NCBI GenBank assembly: GCA_015655165.1
Contig: JAATFN010000273.1
Span: 1 to 17,447, forward strand
Length of the DNA stretch: 17,447 nt
Reading direction: 5' to 3'
Source: Betaproteobacteria bacterium
Lineage (GTDB): Bacteria; Pseudomonadota; Gammaproteobacteria; Burkholderiales; Burkholderiaceae_D
The notes under the pieces: generated by a model
What the model was told of the DNA's origin: nothing
The model's database searches: none
The model's input: only the letters and a program-made list of their open reading frames with translations
Part shown: positions 6,553-13,822 of the stretch, piece by piece
Layout of the letters: each line of letters begins with the position of its first letter
Numbering within the stretch: position 1 is the stretch's first letter
Program-made: the position numbers and the translations under genes

Positions 6553-8199
6553 TTAAATGACAGTAAAGTGATGGGTGCCGTCATATCTTAGTTGTTCTAC
6601 AAGTCCAAATTCCCAATCCAGATAGGCCTGCATTGCCTCGGTCGGTGCATCTGTGCCTTCATAAGGGCGGCGATAGCGGTCGATGAGTGGGCAAGCTAGT
6701 TGGGTGGTGCCGTGTTCAAGTGGCAGATCTGCTGCAATCCATGCCAGTGTGCCTCCTGTGAGTACATCAATAGGAATATCGGTCAATTGACGTGCATCAT
6801 GTGCTGCAAAGCGTGCCAGTTGGCTCGAGTTGCAGGTAAAAATAAAATGTCTGACGGATGTGTTGGCTAGTGTTGCTACGATGCGGGACAATTGCGACCG
6901 CAGAGCAAAGCGTGCACCAGGAACGTGTCTTTTAGTATAGTTTGCACCGGTAGTGAAGTCGAGTATGACCAACTGTTCTAACGTGCCGTCTTTCTGATGT
7001 TGGGTAATGAGTTGGTAGAGATGTTGTGCATCCATTTCGGGTACGACCGGTTCAGGTGGTGCTAATGCTGTTGATGCACCTGTTTCGCTGAAATGTTCCT
7101 GTTTCAGGTCATCAACAACATGTACTTCCCATCCCATCTGGGCTAGCCATGATGCGGTCATATTGGCACGCACAGCCAGATTGTCGGCAAGAACGAGCCG
7201 TGCTCCACGAACAGGTGCCGTATGGTCTGTTTCTTGAACCAGTTGACCGCCAGGTGCGTGCGCGAAACCTGGCAGATGCGCTGTTATATATTCTTCTGCA
7301 GTACGTACATCTAAAAAGTAAGTTGTACGTTCCGGTGTGCGAAGTATATGCAGATTGTCATAGGAAATACGATGGACACCTGCTTTATCTGCGACGTTGC
7401 GCGCATCGGTTTGCGCTGTTTGCAGGGTGTCTTTGTCCAGACTTGCAAATTGGCGGTCAGCGCCATGCTCCAATGTTTGCCCAGCGAGTGTCCAGCCGAT
7501 GGTACCATTACGCAAAGCCGCAACAGGATTGGGAATGCCGGCATTGACGAGGGACTGGGTACCGATGATACTGCGTGTGCGTCCGGCACAATTGACAATG
7601 ATACGGGTATCTTTTGATGGTGCGAGTGCACGTGCACGTAATACCAATTCAGCACCAGGAACGCTGATGGACCCGGGAATGTTCATTGTCTGGTATTCAT
7701 CATAGCGGCGTTCATCCAACACGACAATATCGGCTTTTTGGTCAATTAAATCTTGTACTTCGTTAGCCGCCAGAGATGGTGTGTGGCGCTTGGCTTCAAC
7801 GAGTTCTCCAAAGGCTTTGCTCGGAACGTTGACATCACGGAAGACTTCACCGCCTGCTGCTTTCCAGCCGGCTAAACCGCCTTGCAATAGATAAATGCGT
7901 GTGTATCCAAGTCTTGCAAATACGGTCGCAGCGCGTGGCGCCAAGTCCCCGGATTCATCCTGTCCGTAAAGGACGATGATCGTATCGCGACGCGGAATGC
8001 GGGGCCATGTTTTCAGTTCTAATGTGGATAGGGGGAAATTACTCGCCCACAAAGGATGTTCTTGTGCATAGTGATGTTCTTCCCGAACATCGATCAATGC
8101 TGTCTCTTCCCGGTCATAAAAGCGTTTTCTGACGATCTCTGCGGTTAATAACGGATAATCGAATGCCGGAATACTGGAAGTTGGAAGCAGTTGAGTCAT
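6553..8199 (-). CDS. Four-domain rhodanese-like sulfurtransferase
   Basis: Cytoplasmic protein of 548 residues made of four rhodanese-like domains, at about 14-125, 140-245, 275-370 and 385-500. Rhodaneses move sulfane sulfur through a persulfide on a loop cysteine. Domain 2 has a full loop with Cys204 in VNCAGRTRS and domain 4 has Cys456 in TCNSSQLAR. Domain 1 (VLYGQDESGD) and domain 3 (VLADNLAVRA) lack the cysteine and are probably structural, as in the inactive halves of tandem rhodaneses. LIDVREE, VVLDERRYDEY and FLDVRTAEEY mark the domain starts. No signal peptide. The start at 8199 has a weak ribosome binding site. It lies 69 bases after the thiol dioxygenase gene, a pairing I know from other Burkholderiales, which points to handling of sulfite, thiosulfate or persulfide from thiol oxidation. 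The acceptor and donor are not known. Confidence 0.9.
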   Translation of the reverse strand: MTQLLPTSSIPAFDYPLLTAEIVRKRFYDREETALIDVREEHHYAQEHPLWASNFPLSTLELKTWPRIPRRDTIIVLYGQDESGDLAPRAATVFARLGYTRIYLLQGGLAGWKAAGGEVFRDVNVPSKAFGELVEAKRHTPSLAANEVQDLIDQKADIVVLDERRYDEYQTMNIPGSISVPGAELVLRARALAPSKDTRIIVNCAGRTRSIIGTQSLVNAGIPNPVAALRNGTIGWTLAGQTLEHGADRQFASLDKDTLQTAQTDARNVADKAGVHRISYDNLHILRTPERTTYFLDVRTAEEYITAHLPGFAHAPGGQLVQETDHTAPVRGARLVLADNLAVRANMTASWLAQMGWEVHVVDDLKQEHFSETGASTALAPPEPVVPEMDAQHLYQLITQHQKDGTLEQLVILDFTTGANYTKRHVPGARFALRSQLSRIVATLANTSVRHFIFTCNSSQLARFAAHDARQLTDIPIDVLTGGTLAWIAADLPLEHGTTQLACPLIDRYRRPYEGTDAPTEAMQAYLDWEFGLVEQLRYDGTHHFTVI

Positions 8200-8235
8200 A
8201 AATTGAAATAGACGTGATAAGTGGCTGTAAAAGGA

Positions 8236-8248
8236 GCTATTGTTGCCA
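8236..8248. promoter_or_regulatory. Repeated motif between dioxygenase and rhodanese genes
   Basis: GCTATTGTTGCCA here repeats sequence found upstream of the dioxygenase gene: GCTATTGTTG at 8973-8982 and ATTGTTGCCA at 8996-9005. Finding the same 10-11-mers ahead of two neighbouring sulfur genes suggests a common regulator site, though chance or duplication cannot be excluded. Confidence 0.3.
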
Positions 8249-8268
8249 TTTGAGCGTTATCGCGCAAT

Positions 8269-8895
8269 TTAGTGTTTTGTCGATGCATCCCAGATGTTGG
8301 GTACCCACTGGTTGGAATAGCCTGAGATAAAAGGCACTACAGCACCATTTTCTTTGAAGACAGAACGCTTCACAGCGCCGATATTGGCACCATAGACATG
8401 AATACTGATGGAGACCTTGTCGTCATATGCGTTGGAGACCTGATGAATATCACCAATCGTTGGTGACACGGCTTCAACTTGGCCAGGGTCAAGTCGCAAA
8501 GGACTGCCGTCTGGGTGAAAATGGCCATGACTGTTCTGTTTATACGGTTGCGAATATTCAGCACCGCGTAGCATGCCAATCAGACCCCATACGGTATGGT
8601 CGTGGATCGGTGTGCGTTGCCCAGGGCCCCATACAAAACTGACAATAGAAAAACGGCCGGCAGAGTCCGCATGCAGCAGAAATTGCTGGTAATGATCCGG
8701 ATGCGGGTTGGCTAACGCTTGTGGCAACCAGTCATCATGTGTGACAAGGTCGGCTAGCAGTGCTTTGCCTTGCTCCAGAATCGCTGCTTCATCTTTTGTC
8801 TTGTCCAGTAAATCGGATAGATGCGTGACAAAGTGCCGTAGTGGAACCAACTGTTGTGTTTCCAGATCAGGAAATGCTGTGACTGTCTGACGCAT
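8269..8895 (-). CDS. Thiol dioxygenase, cysteine dioxygenase family, Gln-type (probable 3-mercaptopropionate dioxygenase)
   Basis: Cytosolic non-haem iron cupin of 208 residues that oxidises a thiol to its sulfinic acid with O2. Iron ligands are His98 and His100 (TPIHDHTVWG) and His151 (GDIHQVSN). The conserved Ser164-His166-Tyr168 set is present in SIHVYGANIG. In place of the Cys that crosslinks to Tyr in the mammalian enzyme there is Gly (VWG). The residue matching the mammalian substrate-carboxylate Arg60 is Gln71 (YQQFLL against YTRNL), which marks the Gln-type group whose studied bacterial members prefer 3-mercaptopropionate. Databases will probably label it cysteine dioxygenase. The start at 8895 is fixed by AGAGGA 6 bases upstream; an ATG at 8952 would add 19 residues with no family match. 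It is the first gene of the sulfur set that continues with the rhodanese and ssuACB-type genes. Confidence 0.9.
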   Translation of the reverse strand: MRQTVTAFPDLETQQLVPLRHFVTHLSDLLDKTKDEAAILEQGKALLADLVTHDDWLPQALANPHPDHYQQFLLHADSAGRFSIVSFVWGPGQRTPIHDHTVWGLIGMLRGAEYSQPYKQNSHGHFHPDGSPLRLDPGQVEAVSPTIGDIHQVSNAYDDKVSISIHVYGANIGAVKRSVFKENGAVVPFISGYSNQWVPNIWDASTKH

Positions 8896-8989
8896 GTTGT
8901 TTCCTCTAGAAAATAGTCTGTACCAAAAATAGTCATGGCACACAGTATCCAATTGGTTTGTTAAGGAAAACCGCTATTGTTGTCGTGTT

Positions 8990-9005
8990 TGGCAAATTGT
9001 TGCCA
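8990..9005. promoter_or_regulatory. Palindromic operator-like site upstream of the dioxygenase
   Basis: TGGCAAATTGTTGCCA is a 6-bp perfect inverted repeat (TGGCAA/TTGCCA) with a 4-base centre, about 95-110 bases upstream of the dioxygenase start. Half of it (ATTGTTGCCA) is repeated ahead of the rhodanese gene. The geometry suits a dimeric repressor or activator; no regulator gene is nearby. Confidence 0.4.
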
Positions 9006-9060
9006 TCTTTAGCTAAGATTTTGTGCCATTATTTTAATAAAAATCTATAAATAGATAAAC

Positions 9061-9100
9061 AATTTATGCATTATTTTTATATATTAAGTGTGCATAAGTT
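9061..9100. promoter_or_regulatory. Long-spaced inverted repeat in the divergent region
   Basis: AATTTATGCA (9061-9070) and TGCATAAGTT (9091-9100) are inverted copies with one mismatch in ten, separated by 20 AT-rich bases that include a possible -10 element (TATATT, 9080-9085). The centre-to-centre distance of 30 bases is about three helical turns, so two bound dimers or a loop could flank the promoter. Function is inferred only. Confidence 0.35.
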
Positions 9101-9281
9101 TATTATTTTATGATCAATAACAGATTTTTATTGATAAAACAGGTGAAATTTAAACATCTTGACCGTCTTGATATCTTGTTTGATACGGTGATTGATGCAC
9201 TGCATTTAGATTCAGTCCTATTTAAAAAAGTACTTTTGTTGTCCACACTCAAATCAGAGTTTATACAAACAGTTGTTCTGA

Positions 9282-11455
9282 TTGGAATCGTGTGTGAGAG
9301 ATGCAAGTATTGATACAAACAGTTTTTTTTGGGTGTTGCAAGTTCTATGTGCATTACACCGTAAGCCATTTTCTATTGACATGGTCAAGCAGCAAGTTGT
9401 GCCTCCCTATACGGACAAGGCATTGTCGCAGGCTATTGAAGCAATCGGTTTTACGGTCGGTATTTTTCACTTTAAACCACACCGTATCGGCAAGGAACCT
9501 TTCCCTTTGCTTGTCTGGTTGCACTGTGACAAGGCATTGCAACCGGCGCTGATATTAGAAGCGGATGAGACACAGATTTTACTGTTTATAGCTGGCAATC
9601 AGCAGCCAGAAGTCATGACAGTAGAGAAATTTACCGCGCTGTATAGCGGGAATGGTATCCGGATCACGCAAAAACGTGACAGCAATATCACAGCAAGTGA
9701 TGACCCGGTTACACAACATCGTAAATTTGGATTTTCCTGGTTCGTACCGGAATTGTTGAAACATCGTAAGCTCTGGCATGAAATTTTACTGGCATCATTT
9801 GTTATCCAGTTAATTGCCTTGGCCACCCCATTATTTACACAGACAATTATCGATAAAGTCATTGTCAATCGTACTCAGAGTACATTGCTGGCAATTGCAA
9901 TCGGTATGGCCGTATTCATGTTGTTCTCGGCCTTGCTGACATGGCTGCGGCAGTATCTGATTCTGCATACCGGTAACCGTGTCGATGCTGTGTTGGGGGC
10001 AACTGTCTTTGATCATTTGCTGAAATTGCCTCTGGTGTATTTCCAGCATCGACCGACAGGCGTGATTGCTGCACGTTTGCATGGTATCGAAACCATTCGT
10101 GAATTCATTTCCAGTGCGGCAGTGACCTTGATGCTGGATCTTCCTTTCTTGCTGATTTTTGTTGCAGTCATGTTTTATTACAGTGCGATTCTGACGTGTA
10201 TTGTGCTGGGTATTTTATCGTTGATTGTCGGCTTGAGTCTGGTGTCTGCACCTTTGTTCCAGATCAAACTCCAGGAACAATTTGCTCAAGGTGCACGCAA
10301 TCAGGCTTTTTAACCGAATATGTTGCCGGCATGGAGACCGTCAAATCCCTGCAGCTCGAGCCACAGCTAGGTAGTCGTTTCAGCCAGTATTTCTCGCAGT
10401 ATTTGCAGGCGAATTTTTCAGCAAAACAATTAGGTAACACCTATAACACCCTGGCTAATTTGCTGGAACAGGCGATGAGTTTGATGATTCTGGGCATTGG
10501 TGCTTATACGGTGATGCATTCTCTGGATTTTACCATCGGTATGTTGGTGGCATTCCAGATGTTTGCCGGTAAGCTCTCGCAGCCAATGTTGCGTTTAGTC
10601 GGGCTGTGGCAGCAATTTCAACAGGCAAGGTTATCGGTGGAGCGCCTAGGCGACTTGATGAATGCACCGATGGAGCCTTACTCGATCACACCGGTGCGTT
10701 ATACGGAAAAACAGGGAAGTATCGAGATCGACCGTATATCGTTTCGCTATGAAAATGCACAACCTTATCTGTACCGGAATTTATCGTTATCGATTCAACC
10801 GGGAAAAATGATTGCGATTACAGGGGTATCCGGCAGTGGTAAAAGTACGCTAACAAAGTTATTGCAGGGATTTTATCAGCCTGATGTAGGACGTATCTTA
10901 ATAGATGGTATCGATATCGGTCATTTATCGGCAAATGAATTGCGAAGTTATTTCGGTGTTGTTCCTCAAGAGACAACGTTGTTTTCCGGGACGATTTACG
11001 ACAATTTACAGATGGCAAACCCCAATGCCGGATTTGAAAAGATTATGACTGCCTGCAAGATGGCAGAAATTCATGATGCGATAGAAGCTTTACCTAACGC
11101 ATATCAGACTGCCATCGGAGAGCGCGGTGCGGGGCTTTCGGGGGGGCAAAAGCAACGTATTGCGATTGCGAGAGCGTTGTTGAAAACACCGTCTATTCTT
11201 ATTTTTGATGAGGCTACCAGTGCTTTAGATAGTGTGACATCGGCGCATTTTGCACAAACGATTAATACATTGAAAGGGCGTGTGACGATTTTGTTTATTA
11301 CGCATGGATTACCGAAAGGCTTGAAGATTGATGCGATGTATCGTCTGACACCGCAAGGTATGCAAGCTGTTGTCTTAGCCGACATGAAGTTGCATATGAG
11401 TAGTGCGGGCAATGACGATTATCGTGCAGATCAAGTGTCCGAGGAGTCAACATGA
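9282..11455 (+). pseudogene. Type I secretion ABC exporter (HlyB/LapB type), split by a one-base frameshift
   Basis: Inner-membrane exporter ATPase of a type I secretion system, about 724 residues when repaired, close to HlyB. The first part (9282-10313) has a C39-like but cysteine-free N-terminal domain at about 10-135, so it should bind its passenger rather than cleave a leader, then PELLKHRKLWHEI and the start of a six-helix membrane domain. It stops at TAA 10311. The second part continues in the -1 frame as LTEYVAGMETVKSLQLEP, then the ATPase domain: GVSGSGKST, VPQETTLFSGTI, LSGGQKQR, ILIFDEATSALD and FITHGL. One extra T in the run at 10307-10311 restores QAFLTEYVAG. The start is uncertain: TTG 9282 or GTG 9294, both with weak ribosome binding sites. 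The 3' end overlaps the adaptor by 4 bases (ATGA). No outer-membrane TolC-like partner is in the window. Confidence 0.83.
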
Positions 11456-12810
11456 GTGCACCGGTACATTTGTCGCAAGTACAGGAATTGGTCGGACGAT
11501 GGCATGACCCGTTGCGCTTCATTGCCAATGAAGCGCCTGCCCATACCACACGGATTGTATTACGTACAGTCGCTGTTCTGGTTGTGGCAACAGTTGTATG
11601 GGCGCTATTTGGCAAGCTCGATATTATTGTGAGTGCGACAGGTAAGCTGGTACCTAAAACGTTGGTCAAGATTGTCCAGCCTGCCGAGTCGGGAATTGTT
11701 AAAGCATTGCTGGTTAACGAGGGGGACTCTGTCACAGCTGGACAGGTATTGGCGCGTCTGGATACAACGCTTGCGACTGCGGAAAAAGAAGGCATTGCCA
11801 ATGATTTGCAACATCAGACGATGCAGGAGCGACGTATTGTAGCAGAGCTTGCCAACCAGCCAATGCTGTCTGTCGCGACAGATGATCCCGTATTGTTCGC
11901 ACAGGTACAAAACCAGTTCAATGTCCATCGGCATGCATTTTTAGATAGTGTCGGTCAGGAAAAATCATTGTTGTCCAAGGCGCAAAACGAATATCGCAGC
12001 GCGGTCAAAATCTACGAAAAAATCCAGCAAAGTCTGCCTGTATACGAACGTTCTGCTAATGCATACAAACAGCTTGAAAAACAGGGGTTTTTTAGTCCGT
12101 TGGCGACAGCTGACAAACACCGCGAAGCCATCGAGGTAGCACATGATCTACAAGCACAACAAGCGACTGTCGCCGCCTTGAAAGATACGATTGCCGCACA
12201 AGAAAAACGTCTTAGCCAATTACAGAATAATTATTACAGTGAACTTGAAAAAGAGTTATCCAGTGTGCGCGAACGTATTGGTCAATTGCAGCCCACGTTT
12301 GATAAATCATTATATCGAGAAGGATTGATGGAACTGACCGCACCACAAGATGGTGTGATTAAAAATCTGTCTACAACAACGGTTGGAGCGGTTGTGCAAC
12401 CAGGTGCAGTATTGATGACACTGGTCCCGCAAAACGAGCAACTCTACGCTGATGTCACGATCAATAACGAAGATGTCGGATTTGTTCGGGTTGGACAGAA
12501 AGTACAGATCAAGCTGTCTGCTTATCCATTTCAGAAATATGGCATGGTTTACGGCAAGGTCATGCATATCAGTGCTGACGCCAATGATGGCGGTCAACAT
12601 CAGGAAGACGAACAGGGCATGCATCCTTTGGCATACAAGGCACGTGTTGTACTGGATCAACAGATCTTGACGAATCCACATGGAAAAGCGTTGCCGTTAA
12701 CGGCAGGTATGCAGGTCATATCGGAAATCAATCAAGGTAAACGTACAGTGCTTGAATACTTTTTGTCACCAGTACAAAAAGTCATCCAAGAGGCTGCACG
12801 AGAAAGGTGA
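11452..12810 (+). CDS. Type I secretion membrane-fusion (adaptor) protein, HlyD family
   Basis: Periplasmic adaptor that links the ABC exporter to an outer-membrane channel, 452 residues. A cytoplasmic tail of about 33 residues precedes one membrane helix at about 35-53. The lipoyl half-motifs lie at about 73-104 (VQPAESGIVKALLVNEGDSV) and about 290-325 (LTAPQDGVIKNLST), with a long alpha-hairpin, rich in Gln, Glu, Lys and Ala, between them. A beta-barrel segment follows (VTINNEDVGFVRVGQKVQIK). The start has an excellent GAGGAG site 6 bases upstream and overlaps the exporter stop by 4 bases, so the two are translationally coupled. The frame is intact, but with the exporter frameshifted the pair probably does not secrete anything unless the frameshift is an error. 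Confidence 0.92.
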   Translation: MSAPVHLSQVQELVGRWHDPLRFIANEAPAHTTRIVLRTVAVLVVATVVWALFGKLDIIVSATGKLVPKTLVKIVQPAESGIVKALLVNEGDSVTAGQVLARLDTTLATAEKEGIANDLQHQTMQERRIVAELANQPMLSVATDDPVLFAQVQNQFNVHRHAFLDSVGQEKSLLSKAQNEYRSAVKIYEKIQQSLPVYERSANAYKQLEKQGFFSPLATADKHREAIEVAHDLQAQQATVAALKDTIAAQEKRLSQLQNNYYSELEKELSSVRERIGQLQPTFDKSLYREGLMELTAPQDGVIKNLSTTTVGAVVQPGAVLMTLVPQNEQLYADVTINNEDVGFVRVGQKVQIKLSAYPFQKYGMVYGKVMHISADANDGGQHQEDEQGMHPLAYKARVVLDQQILTNPHGKALPLTAGMQVISEINQGKRTVLEYFLSPVQKVIQEAARER

Positions 12811-12847
12811 GGTGAGTCAAAGGCACATAGATAAAGCATGGCTGTTG

Positions 12848-12869
12848 TAATGATTTTCATTAATTTTTT
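12848..12869 (+). promoter_or_regulatory. Small palindrome with T-run before the last secretion-locus gene
   Basis: TAATGA (12848-12853) and TCATTA (12857-12862) form a 6-bp inverted repeat with a 3-base centre, followed by TTTTTT at 12864-12869. It resembles the core of a Fur box (TAATGAT then TCATTA) but differs from the 19-base consensus at about six positions. It could equally be a weak terminator after the adaptor gene. Confidence 0.3.
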
Positions 12870-12883
12870 GAAAGGGAATTCAA

Positions 12884-13708
12884 ATGACTTCAACTGTAAA
12901 CACCGGAAAAGTAGGAAATCCATTTTTTAATCCTTTGGGGTGGTTTTTCCCAAAGAAAACGCCTGCAAATAGTATTGAAGCTAATGGTGTCCAAGATAAC
13001 GGCCATCATGAAAATAATGAAGATGCGTTACAAAAATCGGCTGTAAAGGAGTCGCAAAAAGAGAATAGCGAGGTGCTCGATCTTAAAAAAGATACACCAG
13101 TAAAAACGGATATGGGAAATGCGCCCTCTGTGCAAGACAAAACGTCGTCAGATAGTCTTAAACTGGAACAAGCAGACAGTCAAAAAGGTAATCCGGTTGT
13201 TGAGATGGCGCATGATGGCGATATTCCTGTCATCCCTAAAACGGACGTGGTACAAGAGAGTAATACACCAGTCTAGCAAGAGGGCAATCTGGTACAGTCT
13301 GCGGATACACCGGTCAAGCCGGATGTCCAAGTAGACAATAGCGATACTGCGCAACATGTCAATGATACAGATTCAGGCAATTTGCCAGTTGGCAACCCCG
13401 ATAAACCAAAACAGTTGTGGGATCTGGACCATATAGATATCGGTTTTTTTTGTATTAATGTGAAACCATTAAAAGATGGTGTGAAATCAACTGTACATGC
13501 CATGCCGCTTGAAAATTTCTGGAAGATGGCTTCTGCGCTGATGAATTTTCATCTGAATAATGGAGAACATGGTGCATCTGCAACAGAGTTACCGCGAGAC
13601 TTTTCACAACCGGTTACCGGTTCTGAGAGTATTGGCGCATCTCCTCGTCCAGATCAATTACACAAAAATAATCAGGCATCATCACAAACGGCAAACAGTT
13701 TTATTTAG
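12884..13708 (+). pseudogene. Unknown acidic repeat-bearing protein with internal amber codon, possible secretion passenger
   Basis: One reading frame of 274 codons runs from ATG 12884 to TAG 13706, interrupted only by TAG at 13274-13276 (codon 131). The 143 codons after it stay open in the same frame with the same composition, so this is one gene with a nonsense change, probably CAG to TAG. The start has AAGGGAA 6 bases upstream. The product begins with an aromatic, basic stretch (NPFFNPLGWFFPKK, about 12-25) and then a polar, acidic linker with short imperfect repeats (DTPVKTD at 70-76, DTPVKPD at 141-147, GNPV, GNLV, GNLPVG). From about 176 it is less repetitive (LWDLDHIDIGFF) and may fold. 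There is no signal peptide, double-glycine leader or RTX nonapeptide. Its place behind the exporter and adaptor genes suggests a passenger or accessory protein. I do not recognise the family. Confidence 0.7.
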
Positions 13709-13725
13709 TCGCTGTCAAAAAAAAG

Positions 13726-13756
13726 AAAGTCTTCCTGTTGGTTGGGAAGACTTTTT
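13726..13756. terminator. Bidirectional intrinsic terminator between convergent genes
   Basis: AAAGTCTTCC (13726-13735) and GGAAGACTTT (13745-13754) form a perfect 10-bp stem with a 9-base loop. TTTTT at 13752-13756 follows on the plus strand, and an A-run at 13717-13724 gives a T-run on the minus strand. It lies 17 bases after the stop of the repeat-bearing gene and 67 bases beyond the end of the DUF2863 gene, so it can serve both. Confidence 0.88.
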
Positions 13757-13822
13757 ATTTGAAGAACTTTGCTTTGCAAATATAAATTACAGTACCCGAC
13801 TCAGGATATTTTTACAGGTATA

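Larger units (their letters stand above)
8896..9281. promoter_or_regulatory. Divergent AT-rich control region between sulfur and secretion genes
   Basis: This 386-base gap separates the minus-strand dioxygenase from the plus-strand secretion ATPase, so it should hold both promoters. The part from about 9006 to 9110 is very AT-rich with TATATT-like -10 candidates near 9080. Two inverted repeats are listed separately. A 12-base direct repeat ATACAAACAGTT occurs at 9263-9274 and again inside the ATPase start at 9313-9324. A small ORF at 9110-9313 has no ribosome binding site and no recognisable features. No RNA gene was recognised. Confidence 0.55.

Noticed and set aside
8896..8952. Longer start for the thiol dioxygenase
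   Set aside because: The ATG at 8895 has a strong AGAGGA site; the extra residues do not match the family.
9110..9313. 67-codon plus-strand ORF in the divergent gap
   Set aside because: AT-rich, no ribosome binding site, no recognisable motif, and it overlaps the exporter start in another frame.
10304..10316. Programmed -1 frameshifting in the exporter
   Set aside because: The site GCT TTT TAA does not fit a canonical slippery heptamer, and exporters of this family are not known to need frameshifting.
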